A model generated the notes under the pieces. That model saw only the letters and a list, made by a program, of their open reading frames with translations, did no database searches and was not told the origin of the DNA. From Paludibacterium sp. B53371 (lineage in GTDB: Bacteria > Pseudomonadota > Gammaproteobacteria > Burkholderiales > Chromobacteriaceae): DNA of 64,000 nt. Within the stretch, counting starts at the first letter, position 1, and each line of letters begins with the position of its first letter. A program made the translations under genes and the position numbers. This document shows, one piece after another, positions 18,138 to 27,309 of the stretch. The stretch lies in the NCBI RefSeq assembly GCF_018802765.1, contig NZ_CP069163.1, positions 2,366,311 through 2,430,310 of the forward strand, given 5' to 3'.

Positions 18138-20663
18138 CTATTGCAGCAGCGAGGTAAACGCAGCACGCCCCTCGCGACGCAGCAGGCTTTCAAAGGCCTC
18201 CGCTGTCATCGGGCGGCTGTAGAAGTATCCCTGGCCGGCATGGCAGCCCTGGGCGATGAGGAAGTCTCGCTGTTCGGGGCGCTCGACCCCTTCTGCGACC
18301 AGATCCAGCCCCAGGCTGTGGGCAATCGAGATAATGGCGCGGGTGATCGCCACATCATCACTGTCGGCGTGCAGATCCATGATGAAAGAGCGATCAATCT
18401 TCAGGCCCTGCACCGGCAATCGCTTCAGATAGGACAGCGAGGAATAGCCGGTGCCGAAGTCGTCAATCGACAGATACACCCCCAGCTGCTTGAGTTGCTG
18501 CAGCACGTCGGTCATGGCCTCACCTTCGTCCATGGCCACACTCTCCGTCACCTCCAGCTCCAGACATTCACTGGGCAGGTCAAACCGCTGCAGACTCTGG
18601 CGCACGGTATCGACGATGCTGCCGTACTTGAACTGACGACCGGATACATTGACTGCAATGCGTCCGGCAGGCAAGCCGGCATCGCGCCAGCGGCGCATAT
18701 GCCCGCAGGCGGTATGCAATACCCACTCACCGATATTGATGATCAGGGAGCTGTCTTCGGCAATCGGAATGAACTCGTCCGGCGGCACCAGCCCCCGCTC
18801 CGGATGTCGCCAGCGGATCAGGGCTTCGGCACCGCACAGCTCACCGCTGCTCAGGTCCACCTTGGGCTGGTACCACAGCTCCAGCTCGTCCTGCGCCAGA
18901 CCGCGCCGCAACGCCGACTCCAGGCTCAGTCGCTCCAGCGCACGGGCATTCATGTCCCCGGCGTAGAACTGGAAGGTATTCTTGCCACATTCTTTGGCCC
19001 GCACCATGGCGGCATCGGCATTGGCCAGCAGGCCCTGCGCCGAACGACCATCGGCCGGATACAGGCTGATCCCGATACTGGCTGACACAAAGACATCATG
19101 ACCGGCAACCATGCGCTCGCCGGACAGCGCATCCAGCAGGTTCTGCGCCTGGCAGGCCACCTGCTGCACACTCTCGATTTCCGGAATCAGCACCACAAAC
19201 TCATCGCCGGCCAGCCGGCCGCACAAGCTGCCCTCCGGCATCAGATCCTGCATGGTATCGGCCACCCGCGTCAGCAGCTCATCGCCCGCCTTGTGCCCCA
19301 GGGTATCGTTGAACAACTTGAAGCGATCCAGATCGACATACAGCAGCGCCAGGCTGATTTCATTGGTGGCGGCCTGCTCCAGGGCCTCCTGCAGACGTTC
19401 GGTAAACAGCAGCCGGTTGGCCAGCCCGGTCAGGGCATCATGACTGGCGAGAAATTTCAGGCGAGCCTCGGTCTGCTTGCTTTGGGTAATGTCAGAGAAT
19501 ACGCCGACGAAATAGTGCGCCTGCCCCTCCTCACCCGTCACGGCGGTGACACTCAGATGCTCGGTATACAGACTGCCGTCTTTGTGGCGATTGATGACTT
19601 CGCCCTGCCAGCGACCTTCGCTGAGCAGGCAATGCCAGAAATGCTGGTAAAAACCAGGCGGCTGTTTGCCGGACGACAAAACCGACGGCGACTTGCCGAC
19701 GACTTCGTCGGTCGCGTATCCCGTGATGCGGCAGAATGCCGGGTTGACGGACTGGATCAAGCCATCCCCGTCGGTAATCATGATGCCTTCGCGGGTCGAC
19801 TCGAAAACCGTTTCCGCCAGCAACAGGCTGCGCTGCGATTCGGACAGTGCCCGGTCGCGCTCGAACAGCATCTGGTGCAGTTCCAGCAGAAAAGCCTGCT
19901 CGATGCTGTGCAGAATATCGGAGAAGCCGACCAGCCCGACCAGCTCGCCCTCGTTGTCCAGTACACCGAGGTGGCGAATGTGATGGGTGAGCAGCAGATT
20001 GCGGGCATCGGCCAGCGTGGTACGACCACTGACGGCCAACAGCGAGCGCGTGCAGTACGACGACAGCGGGCCCTGCGGCATGCCCTGCGCCATCAGACGC
20101 ACGACATCACGCTGAGTCAGAATCCCATAGCTGGCACGCCCCAGGCGCACCACCACGGCATCACGACCTTGCGCACGCATCTGGCTCACGGCCTGCTGCA
20201 GCGCCTCGTGTCCGTCGAGCATGCAAGGCGTCTGCACCGGCACCGTATCCAGCCGGCGCAAGGCCAGAAAAGCGTCACTACCTTGTTGGCGAATGATGTC
20301 GGACATCGACAGGATGCCCAGGGGGTGCTGATCGTGCTCGATCAACGCATGACGAATGCGCTTGTCGTGAAACATCACTACGGCATCCTGCACAGTGGTT
20401 TCCGGCGGCAGGGTTGCCACCGGGGAGGTCATCACATCTGACAGGCGTAATGGGGCGACGGCGCCTTCATGCAACTCTGGGCGTACCGCGTCTGTCTCGG
20501 TCCAGATGCCCAGCGCTCGACCGGCTTCATCCACGATCAGAATCGCACTGCACCGGCGTTCGGACATGCGTTGGGCAGCCTCGGTCACCAGCATGGAGGG
20601 GGGCCCTGTAAGGATTTCCCGGCTCATGATGCTGCTGACAGGCTGAAACAAAATCGACATCAT
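18138..20663 (-). CDS. Multi-CBS, PAS, GGDEF and EAL domain cyclic-di-GMP regulator
   Basis: This 841-residue protein appears cytoplasmic, with no membrane helix seen. It has four CBS motifs as two pairs (about residues 8-130 and 140-260), a PAS domain with PAC-type end (about 282-395), a GGDEF domain (about 405-565) and an EAL domain (about 580-830). The GGDEF signature is AGDEF near residue 484, a variant known to be active in some cyclases. The EAL motif is intact (AEALIRW, EVTESVA, DDFGTGYSSL), so phosphodiesterase activity is plausible. CBS pairs usually bind adenine nucleotides, which suggests that c-di-GMP turnover is tied to energy state. It is convergent with serS and stands alone. 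Confidence 0.88.
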   Translation of the reverse strand: MMSILFQPVSSIMSREILTGPPSMLVTEAAQRMSERRCSAILIVDEAGRALGIWTETDAVRPELHEGAVAPLRLSDVMTSPVATLPPETTVQDAVVMFHDKRIRHALIEHDQHPLGILSMSDIIRQQGSDAFLALRRLDTVPVQTPCMLDGHEALQQAVSQMRAQGRDAVVVRLGRASYGILTQRDVVRLMAQGMPQGPLSSYCTRSLLAVSGRTTLADARNLLLTHHIRHLGVLDNEGELVGLVGFSDILHSIEQAFLLELHQMLFERDRALSESQRSLLLAETVFESTREGIMITDGDGLIQSVNPAFCRITGYATDEVVGKSPSVLSSGKQPPGFYQHFWHCLLSEGRWQGEVINRHKDGSLYTEHLSVTAVTGEEGQAHYFVGVFSDITQSKQTEARLKFLASHDALTGLANRLLFTERLQEALEQAATNEISLALLYVDLDRFKLFNDTLGHKAGDELLTRVADTMQDLMPEGSLCGRLAGDEFVVLIPEIESVQQVACQAQNLLDALSGERMVAGHDVFVSASIGISLYPADGRSAQGLLANADAAMVRAKECGKNTFQFYAGDMNARALERLSLESALRRGLAQDELELWYQPKVDLSSGELCGAEALIRWRHPERGLVPPDEFIPIAEDSSLIINIGEWVLHTACGHMRRWRDAGLPAGRIAVNVSGRQFKYGSIVDTVRQSLQRFDLPSECLELEVTESVAMDEGEAMTDVLQQLKQLGVYLSIDDFGTGYSSLSYLKRLPVQGLKIDRSFIMDLHADSDDVAITRAIISIAHSLGLDLVAEGVERPEQRDFLIAQGCHAGQGYFYSRPMTAEAFESLLRREGRAAFTSLLQ

Positions 20664-20792
20664 TTACTATTTAAACATTCTATTTAATATTACACCTGTA
20701 ATTGAACAGCATTCTATTTATATCTGAGTTTACCCGCAATAACTATGACAAAGATGAATAGGTCGAGGTTCAGTCGATGGCGATTTGGCGAG

Positions 20793-20835
20793 CACAAAAA
20801 ACAAGACCCCGCCGCCGGAAACCGGCGACGGGGTC
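20793..20835 (-). terminator. Rho-independent terminator of phaR
   Basis: The stem GACCCCGTCGCCGG / CCGGCGGCGGGGTC has a short TTT loop and is followed on the minus strand by TTGTTTTTT. Confidence 0.88.
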
Positions 20836-20849
20836 GTATGCCATGACAA

Positions 20850-21401
20850 TCAGGACTTGTCTTTGTCGCCGTAAGGCGGGAAGCCGAAGCCGGAGAACAT
20901 CTGCTTGGCCTGTTCCTGCATGCGGGTCTGCATCTCCAGGTACATGCCGGTGCTCTGCTCGAGATAATTCGACATCATGTTCTGCATTGCCGGCCCCTGG
21001 AATTTCATGAACTCGCTCCAGAGATTGGTATTGAACATGGCGTTATCGCCATACAGCGCCTGAGCCTGCTCGCGGATTTTCAGCTGCAGCTGCTCGAACA
21101 TCTGCAGGTTCTTCTCCAGGAAGGGCCCCATCATGCCCTGCATGGCCTGGCCATAGAAACGGATGAACTGGGTCAGTACCTCGTAGCTGAACATCGGGGC
21201 ACCACCGTTTTCTTCTTCCAGGATGATCTGCAGCAGCACGCTGCGGGTGATGTCCTCTTGCGTCTTGGCATCCACCACCTGGAGGTCGACCTGGTCAAGC
21301 ACCAGCTGCTTGACATCACCCAGAGTGATGTAGGAGCTGGTCGCCGTGTCATACAGGCGACGGTTCGGGTATTTTTTGATGACCCGCTTTTCAACACTCA
21401 T
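20850..21401 (-). CDS. phaR: Polyhydroxyalkanoate synthesis repressor PhaR
   Basis: This 183-residue protein has the conserved N-terminal DNA/PHA-binding domain KRVIKKYPNRRLYDTATSSYITL, followed by the PHB_acc region LLQIILEEENGGAPMFS. The C-terminal part is rich in Met and Gln and probably amphipathic. PhaR represses phasin genes and is released when it binds polyhydroxyalkanoate granules. It is divergent from a phasin gene across a 177-bp intergenic region, the classical arrangement of regulator and target. Confidence 0.94.
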   Translation of the reverse strand: MSVEKRVIKKYPNRRLYDTATSSYITLGDVKQLVLDQVDLQVVDAKTQEDITRSVLLQIILEEENGGAPMFSYEVLTQFIRFYGQAMQGMMGPFLEKNLQMFEQLQLKIREQAQALYGDNAMFNTNLWSEFMKFQGPAMQNMMSNYLEQSTGMYLEMQTRMQEQAKQMFSGFGFPPYGDKDKS

Positions 21402-21578
21402 TCAATACTCCCTGTATTGTGTGTGAGCCTACACTGTCGAATCTACCATAAATGCAACAGTCTAAAGCAATAGCACTAGAATTTTGGCAATTGTACATGA
21501 TACATTCTGCCGTCATGTTGCGGTGCGTCAATTTATTATGGCCATCGCGCATTTTATCGACTCCTGCGAGGGTACAAC
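21402..21578. promoter_or_regulatory. phaR-phasin intergenic control region
   Basis: This divergent region is the expected PhaR target. It contains a TGTA-CATGA-TACA inverted repeat at about 21492-21504 and AT-rich hexamers near the phasin start. I cannot assign a verified PhaR box. Confidence 0.4.
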
Positions 21579-22139
21579 ATGTTTGCCATCAACGAATCAT
21601 TCAGCCAGTTTTCCAGTAACGGTTTTGAAAACCTGCTGCGCCTGGCGCAGATCTCTCTGGACAGCAGCGAACGCCTGATCAAGCAACAGTTCGAGCTCTC
21701 CAAGCAGGTGCTTGAAGAGAATGTCAAGATTGCTCAGGAACTGAGCAGCCTGAAAGATCCGCAACAGGCGCTGGGCCAGATCAACAAGGTCTTCAGCCAA
21801 TCCTTCCAGCAATCGCTGAAAAACTCCCGCGGTCTGTACGAGATCGTGTCGCAGACGCAAAGCGAACTGACTGCCCTGACCGAAGACAGCCTGGCTCGCC
21901 TGAACAAGTCTCTGCTCAGCTCGCTGGATACCCTGTCGCAGAACAGCCCGGCCGGTTCCGATGCCGCGCTCAATGCGATCAAGTCTTCGTTTGCAGCCGC
22001 CTCGGCCACCATCGGCAGTCTGACCCGTGCCGCCCAGCAAGTGGCCGAGTTTGCCGATACCAGCGTCAAGGCCGCCACCAGCGCCACGGCCGATGCCGCC
22101 AAGACCCCGACCAAGCGCGGTGCCGCCGCACAGGGCTGA
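21579..22139 (+). CDS. phaP: Phasin family protein
   Basis: This 186-residue protein is rich in Ala, Ser, Gln and Leu. It has the phasin-type helical N-terminal part (NGFENLLRLAQISLDSSERL, then QQFELSKQVLEEN) and an Ala/Thr/Lys-rich tail (ATADAAKTPTKRGAAA). Phasins coat polyhydroxyalkanoate granules and control their size. Its position next to phaR supports the call and predicts PhaR repression. No PHA synthase gene is in the window. Confidence 0.9.
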   Translation: MFAINESFSQFSSNGFENLLRLAQISLDSSERLIKQQFELSKQVLEENVKIAQELSSLKDPQQALGQINKVFSQSFQQSLKNSRGLYEIVSQTQSELTALTEDSLARLNKSLLSSLDTLSQNSPAGSDAALNAIKSSFAAASATIGSLTRAAQQVAEFADTSVKAATSATADAAKTPTKRGAAAQG

Positions 22140-22159
22140 CCCCCCGCTTGCCGGTCTGA

Positions 22160-22186
22160 CAGCGGCCACCCCTGGGTGGCCGCTGT
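22160..22186 (+). terminator. Hairpin after the phasin gene
   Basis: The inverted repeat CAGCGGCCACC / GGTGGCCGCTG lies 20 bases after the stop and is followed by TTGCTTTG rather than a clean T run. Confidence 0.6.
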
Positions 22187-22281
22187 TGCTTTGCACAGCA
22201 CCACCGCACAGGAAGTCATGCAAGGCAGGTCAGACAGGTTTACAATCCGGGGTTTTGAACCCTCCCTTCATGGTTCAGCGC

Positions 22282-23409
22282 ATGAAAATCAGTCATAACT
22301 TCGATGCCGGTAGTATCGAGATCGTTTCCGCTCAACAATTCGACGATATCCAGCTGCGAATCCGTGCGGACAATGCCGCCAGTTTCGCCCAGTGGTTTTA
22401 TTTCCGCCTGCAAGGCGCGGCGTACGAGAACTGTACCATCCGCTTCCTGAATGCCGGGGCCTGCGCTTACCCCAAGGGCTGGGTCGATTACCAGCCGATG
22501 GCGTCCTACGACCGCATCAACTGGTTCCGTGTCCCCGCCGAGTTTGATGGCGAAGTCATGACCATCGAACATGTGCCGCTGGCCAATAGCATCTATTACG
22601 CCTATTTCGAGCCTTACTCCTACGAGCAGCACCTGAACCTGATCGGTCAGGCACAGGGCTCGGGGCTTTGCCAGGTATCCTGCCTGGGATCGACCGTGGA
22701 AAACCGCGACATCGATCTGCTGACCATCGGCCACGAAGTCGAATCCGACCTGAAGGTCTGGATCATCGCCCGCCAGCATCCCGGCGAGACCATGGCCGAG
22801 TGGTTCATCGAGGGACTGCTCAACCGCCTGCTCGACACCCAGGACCCGACATCGCGTGCCCTGCTGGATCGCGCCACCTTCTACGTGGTGCCGAACATGA
22901 ATCCGGATGGCGCCATTCACGGCAATCTGCGCACCAACGCCGCCGGCGCCAACCTCAATCGCGAGTGGCTGGCCCCGACCGCTGAACGCAGCCCGGAAGT
23001 CCTGCATGTCAGAGAGAAGATGCAGCAGACCGGCGTCGACCTGTTTCTCGACATTCATGGCGATGAAGGCCTGCCCTATGTGTTCTTCTCCGGCACCGAG
23101 GGTGTGCCTTCCTACGATGCGCGCATCGAAGCCATCGAAAACGAATTCAGGTCACTCTTCAAGCAGGCCAGCCCCGACTTCCAGGACGAGTTTGGCTACG
23201 CGCGCAGCGCACCGGGAACCGCCGATTTGTCGATGGCCACCAACTGGGTCGGCGAGCAGTTCCGCTGCCTGGCCTACACGCTGGAAATGCCCTTCAAGGA
23301 CAATGCCAACCTGCCCGATGACGATTTCGGCTGGAACGGCCAGCGCAGCCTGCGGCTGGGCGAAGCCATGCTGAGCGCCATCTATGGCATTCTCGGCAAG
23401 GTACGCTAA
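22282..23409 (+). CDS. M14-type cytosolic zinc carboxypeptidase
   Basis: This 375-residue protein has an N-terminal beta domain (MKISHNFDAGSIEIVSA onward) followed by an M14 catalytic domain. Zinc ligands appear in RQHPGETMAEW (His and Glu) and in LDIHGDEG (His). The substrate-binding region is NPDGAIHGNLRTNAAG, and the catalytic Glu lies in YTLEMPF. There is no signal peptide. It resembles the Nna1/cytosolic-carboxypeptidase branch, whose bacterial substrates are poorly known. An ATG four codons upstream (22270) is an alternative start. A longer frame reaching into the phasin gene is not credible. The gene ends with its own terminator. Confidence 0.85.
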   Translation: MKISHNFDAGSIEIVSAQQFDDIQLRIRADNAASFAQWFYFRLQGAAYENCTIRFLNAGACAYPKGWVDYQPMASYDRINWFRVPAEFDGEVMTIEHVPLANSIYYAYFEPYSYEQHLNLIGQAQGSGLCQVSCLGSTVENRDIDLLTIGHEVESDLKVWIIARQHPGETMAEWFIEGLLNRLLDTQDPTSRALLDRATFYVVPNMNPDGAIHGNLRTNAAGANLNREWLAPTAERSPEVLHVREKMQQTGVDLFLDIHGDEGLPYVFFSGTEGVPSYDARIEAIENEFRSLFKQASPDFQDEFGYARSAPGTADLSMATNWVGEQFRCLAYTLEMPFKDNANLPDDDFGWNGQRSLRLGEAMLSAIYGILGKVR

Positions 23410-23429
23410 CGCCGATGCCCGCCGGGCAT

Positions 23430-23457
23430 AAAAAAAGCGCCTGTTAGGCGCTTTTTT
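23430..23457. terminator. Bidirectional terminator between carboxypeptidase and H-NS-like genes
   Basis: The stem AAAAAAGCGCC / GGCGCTTTTTT has a short loop and serves two convergent genes. Confidence 0.9.
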
Positions 23458-23475
23458 ATTTGCCTGCCGGCAGAA

Positions 23476-23781
23476 TCAGATTGCCAGATCCTGCATGGTT
23501 TTACCGGCGTTCAGCAGCTCCTGTACCCACACCGGCTTGCGGCCACGACCGGTCCAGGTCAGTTCCGGATGCTGCGGATGGCGGTACTTGGCCTCTACCG
23601 GCTTGCGCACACCGCCGGACTTGCCGAGGACTTCTTCGATGGTCAGGCCATGGGCCTTGGCCAGATCCATAATCTGCTTTTTAGCCTTGGCTTTTTCTTC
23701 TTGCTCGCGAGATTTGATCTCGACATCCAGCTTTGACTTCAAATCAAGCAACTCTGCATAGCTGAGTTTATTCAGTTCCAT
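23476..23781 (-). CDS. H-NS-family nucleoid-associated protein
   Basis: This 101-residue protein has an N-terminal coiled-coil oligomerisation part (YAELLDLKSKLDVEIKSREQ) and a C-terminal DNA-binding domain with the motif LTWTGRGRKPVWV near residue 74. This is the AT-hook-like loop of H-NS proteins in beta-proteobacteria. It binds AT-rich DNA and silences foreign or curved regions. It is a single gene between convergent terminators. Length and motif fit the family well. Confidence 0.92.
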   Translation of the reverse strand: MELNKLSYAELLDLKSKLDVEIKSREQEEKAKAKKQIMDLAKAHGLTIEEVLGKSGGVRKPVEAKYRHPQHPELTWTGRGRKPVWVQELLNAGKTMQDLAI

Positions 23782-23904
23782 TTATCTGCCTACCTTGTCA
23801 TGTTCATTGGGTATCCCACAGAAATATGCGGGAGATAGAATTCATGCATTTACACCTGTTTCGCCAGCCGAGTACCGGCGTACTGGCTGTGTTTTTTATT
23901 TATT

Positions 23905-24912
23905 TTATTCATCAGAAACTGAATAAGGCAAGGACTGAATTTCGATTTTTTGTGACAGCGCCTTATCGAGATAAATTCCCTCGTCAATTGTCGACAACTG
24001 AATAACGGCCAGTGCAAGGCTAAATCCAGGCTGCTCCCGCGCCACATTGACAATCGTCCCAACCGACTGATCCCCCATGCTTTGACAATATAAAGGGGCG
24101 CCGGAGACTGCCTCGCCGGGCAGGCGGATTTTCAGCATGCGGCGTTTGATTTTGCCAAGATATCGCGTACGGGCAATGATCTCCTGCCCGGGGTAGCAGC
24201 CTTTGGTAAAACTGATCGCATCGATCAGGTCCAGATTGACCATTTGCCCGACAAACTCATCCTGAACAGCCAGGGAAATCCAGGGCACCCCGGCCGCAAT
24301 ATCCAGCAGAGACCAGACCTCAGGTTCAACCGGCAGCCCGGCCTGCGGCAATACCACACCACCTTGCGCCGGAGACAACAGCAACAGGGCGCCATGACGC
24401 AAACGCAGCAGCATCGTTCCAGGCACAGCAGCAGTCAATTGCAGAGGAGATTCCGGAATCACATGCCCTTGCTGACTCAGCCAGGATTCCGCATCGGCAC
24501 CATTCAACCCGCTCAGCACCCAGTCATCACAAATGGTCAATTTGACTTTCGAGCGCAGGATAAACATCGCCAATCTTCTTGCTATCGTTTCAGCCAAATC
24601 TGACGCGACAAGAAGATAATAATCTTCGCCAAATTGCCATAACAAAAACGAGGCCAACAGACGTCCCTTGGCCGAGGAATAACCGGTATATTGAGCGTTA
24701 CTACCATTGAGCAAACGGACATCATTGCTCAACTGCCCCTGCAGAAAACTCCCCGCCTCTTCACCCGTTACCCTGAGCAAGCGAAACTGACTCAGAGAAC
24801 AAACCACGGAGGATTGCTGCAGGGCGGCCAACTGCGCCGGATAATCGGCAAAGACCATTTCAGCATCATGGCTTAGTGCACCAGATAACCCGGATTGCAA
24901 TTCGCTGCTCAT
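23905..24912 (-). CDS. ygfZ: tRNA-modifying protein YgfZ (folate-binding)
   Basis: This 335-residue GcvT-like folate-binding protein carries the YgfZ/CAF17 signature KGCYPGQEIIARTRYLG near residue 225, including the conserved Cys. YgfZ supports Fe-S enzymes such as MiaB in a tetrahydrofolate-dependent way. The N-terminal part shows LSQFRLLRVTGEEAGSFLQG, typical of the family. It is monocistronic on the minus strand with the tRNA-Asn gene upstream on the other strand. Confidence 0.92.
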   Translation of the reverse strand: MSSELQSGLSGALSHDAEMVFADYPAQLAALQQSSVVCSLSQFRLLRVTGEEAGSFLQGQLSNDVRLLNGSNAQYTGYSSAKGRLLASFLLWQFGEDYYLLVASDLAETIARRLAMFILRSKVKLTICDDWVLSGLNGADAESWLSQQGHVIPESPLQLTAAVPGTMLLRLRHGALLLLSPAQGGVVLPQAGLPVEPEVWSLLDIAAGVPWISLAVQDEFVGQMVNLDLIDAISFTKGCYPGQEIIARTRYLGKIKRRMLKIRLPGEAVSGAPLYCQSMGDQSVGTIVNVAREQPGFSLALAVIQLSTIDEGIYLDKALSQKIEIQSLPYSVSDE

Positions 24913-25074
24913 GGCTGGACTCCCTTTAGTTTTAATACTGAATATCCTACCAAAATGCCGACGTCAGCCATAGCAGGATCCTTGGCGCAGAAAAATGTCA
25001 TTTTCATAATATATTTTAATTCATGGTCTTAGACACAAAGCTAAAATAATATCGCTGCCGACACAAATTATCGT

Positions 25075-25103
25075 TTGACACACTGCCAATTGGCCAGTAT
25101 AGT
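25075..25103 (+). promoter_or_regulatory. Sigma-70 promoter of tRNA-Asn
   Basis: A consensus TTGACA (25075-25080) and a TATAGT (25098-25103) are separated by 17 bp. The tRNA starts 14 bases after the -10 box. Confidence 0.85.
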
Positions 25104-25116
25104 TCTGCCTCACGAT

Positions 25117-25192
25117 TCCCTGATAGCTCAGTTGGTAGAGCGACGGACTGTTAATCCGCAGGTCGCAGGTTCGAGCCCTGCTCGGGGAGCCA
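25117..25192 (+). tRNA. tRNA-Asn (anticodon GTT)
   Basis: This 76-nt tRNA has an encoded CCA. The acceptor stem TCCCTGA pairs with TCGGGGA (one wobble), the anticodon loop reads CTGTTAA, and the T loop is GGTTCGAGCC. Confidence 0.96.
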
Positions 25193-25198
25193 AATTCA

Positions 25199-25228
25199 AA
25201 AACCCCAGTCATGAATGACTGGGGTTTT
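25199..25228 (+). terminator. Terminator after tRNA-Asn
   Basis: The stem AACCCCAGTCAT / ATGACTGGGGTT is followed by TTGC. It lies immediately after the tRNA. Confidence 0.8.
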
Positions 25229-25418
25229 GCATTTCTGCCCGACAAAAAATGACAGAACGACCGCAACACGGCCTGAATTTTCAACAAATACGTCAGACAG
25301 ACATTTAGACCACCAAACCAGCGACAACAGGCCCCGGCCGCCTTAGGCTTTCTTGACCACACCCCGGCTGCTGGCTAAGCTTCGGGCTTCTGCGCACCCA
25401 CCCACATCTCACATCACC

Positions 25419-26603
25419 ATGATCACACTCACGCTCAAACCCGGCCGGGAAAAATCCCTGCTCAATCGCCACCCATGGGTTTTTTCCGGTGCCATTGATC
25501 GCATGGACAGCCAGCCGACAAGCGGTGAAACCGTCCTTCTACGGGCACACGACGGTCGCTTTCTGGGCTACGCCGCCTTCAGCCCGGCCTCTCAAATCCG
25601 TGCCCGGGTATGGAGCGTCAACGAACAAGCGGTGATCGACGAGGCCTTTTTACACCGCCGGCTACAGCAAGCCATCGCCGCCCGACCCGCCATTCGCCAC
25701 GATGCCGGGCAGCGCCTGGTCCATGGCGAGTCCGATGGCCTGCCGGGACTGGTGGTCGATCAATACGGTCCGGTTCTGGTCCTGCAAGCCCTGTCAGCCG
25801 GCATTGAGCGCTTCAAACCGGCACTGGTCGAATCACTGCGACAACTGACAGACTGCCAGTGCATCTATGAACGCTCGGATGTGGACGTACGTACCCTGGA
25901 AGGCCTGCCGCCTCAGGCTGGCGTCTTGTGGGGCCAGCTGCCGGCCGGGGTACTGAATATTGAAGAGTACGGTCTGCGCATGCAGGTGGATGTGGTCAAC
26001 GGCCAGAAAACCGGCTTCTATCTCGACCAGCGGGAAAACCGCCGCCGCATCGGCGAACTGGCGCGTGACCGCGACATGCTCAATTGCTTCTGCTTCAGCG
26101 GCGGCTTCTCGCTCGCCGCCTTGCGCGGCGGGGCCAGGCACGTCGTCTCGGTAGACTCCTCGGCGGAAGCCCTGCAGCAGGCCGAACGCAACCTGCAACT
26201 CAACGGACTGGACCCGGCACGCGCCGACTGGGTAGAGGCCGACGCCTTCAAATACCTGCGTCTGCTGCGCGACCAGGGCCGCAGTTTTGACCTGATCATT
26301 CTCGACCCTCCCAAGTTTGCACCGACGGCACAGCACGTGGAAAAGGCTGCCCGCGCCTACAAGGATATCAACCTGCTCGGCCTGAAATTGCTGCGCCCGG
26401 GCGGCCTGCTGGCCACCTTCACCTGCTCGGGCGGCGTCAGCGCCGACCTGCTGCAGAAGATCGTCGCCTCGGCGGCGGTCGACGCCCGCTGTGACGCCAG
26501 CATTGTCGAGCGCTTCACGGCCGCCCCCGACCACCCGGTCGCCCTGTCCTTCCCGGAAGGCGACTACCTGAAAGGCCTGCTGGTTCGCAAGGCCGGTGCC
26601 TGA
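25419..26603 (+). CDS. rlmI: 23S rRNA (cytosine-C5) methyltransferase, RlmI-like
   Basis: This 394-residue protein has an N-terminal PUA-like domain (LKPGREKSLLNRHPWVFSGAI), a central EEHEE domain and a C-terminal class I methyltransferase domain. The C-terminal part carries QKTGFYLDQRENR, a motif I region NCFCFSGGFSLAAL and motif IV LDPPKFA. These define the RlmI/YccW family that methylates a cytosine of 23S rRNA. The ATG at 25419 is chosen at the family N-terminus; the frame also runs upstream to a TTG without support. It is a single gene in front of a sigma-factor pair. Confidence 0.88.
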   Translation: MITLTLKPGREKSLLNRHPWVFSGAIDRMDSQPTSGETVLLRAHDGRFLGYAAFSPASQIRARVWSVNEQAVIDEAFLHRRLQQAIAARPAIRHDAGQRLVHGESDGLPGLVVDQYGPVLVLQALSAGIERFKPALVESLRQLTDCQCIYERSDVDVRTLEGLPPQAGVLWGQLPAGVLNIEEYGLRMQVDVVNGQKTGFYLDQRENRRRIGELARDRDMLNCFCFSGGFSLAALRGGARHVVSVDSSAEALQQAERNLQLNGLDPARADWVEADAFKYLRLLRDQGRSFDLIILDPPKFAPTAQHVEKAARAYKDINLLGLKLLRPGGLLATFTCSGGVSADLLQKIVASAAVDARCDASIVERFTAAPDHPVALSFPEGDYLKGLLVRKAGA

Positions 26604-26742
26604 TGATCCCCCTGCGCCGGGCCGTCGCCGTACGGTCCGGCGTCACGCCTGTCAGAAAATCGCTTCTGACGCGACTAACCTACAGACAACTTGCTGCCGC
26701 ACATTCATCATGCTACACAGGGATTTTTCCCCTGGAGACAGC

Positions 26743-27309
26743 ATGACCGTCCGTGCCGAGGAGCTGGAGCCACATCGCCAGGGTTTGCTGCGCTACGCAC
26801 TGTTTCGCCTGCGAGACGAAGATGCCGCCCACGATCTGGTACAGGAGACATTTGTCGCCGCACTGGAAAAACCGGACAGCTTCGCCGGCAACTCGGCGCT
26901 GGCCACCTGGCTGACCGGCATCCTCAAGCACAAGCTGCTGGATGCTCAACGCCGGCAAGGTCGCGAGTTGACGCTCACCCCTGATGAAGAGGAAGACCTG
27001 TCTGATCTGGCAACCCTGTTCGACCATACCGGACACTGGGGATCGGATGGACCAAGACGCTGGCAAAAGCCTGAAAGCAATCTGGAAGACCAGCAGTTCT
27101 GGCAAGTCTTCCGCGAGTGCAGCCAGCGCATGCCACCCCGCAGCGCCCTGGTCTTCACCCTGCGCGAGGTTCAGGACATGGAGATCGGCGAAATCTGCCA
27201 GCAACTGGAGATCACCGCGTCTCATTGCTCGGTACTGCTATACCGGGCACGCATGAGCCTGCGCTTATGCCTTGAGAAGAACTGGTTTGGAGAAACATCA
27301 TGCGATTGA
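26743..27309 (+). CDS. ECF-like RNA polymerase sigma-70 factor
   Basis: This 188-residue sigma factor has region 2 (ALFRLRDEDAAHDLVQETFVAALE, then WLTGILKHKLLD) and region 4 (PPRSALVFTLREVQDMEIGEIC, then a helix-turn-helix through ITASHCSVLLYRAR). The linker is acidic and longer than in typical ECF factors. GGAGA before the ATG at 26743 decides the start; an upstream in-frame ATG has no ribosome site. Its stop overlaps the start of a small zinc-finger gene by ten bases, the usual layout for a sigma factor and its anti-sigma partner. The regulon is unknown. Confidence 0.88.
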   Translation: MTVRAEELEPHRQGLLRYALFRLRDEDAAHDLVQETFVAALEKPDSFAGNSALATWLTGILKHKLLDAQRRQGRELTLTPDEEEDLSDLATLFDHTGHWGSDGPRRWQKPESNLEDQQFWQVFRECSQRMPPRSALVFTLREVQDMEIGEICQQLEITASHCSVLLYRARMSLRLCLEKNWFGETSCD

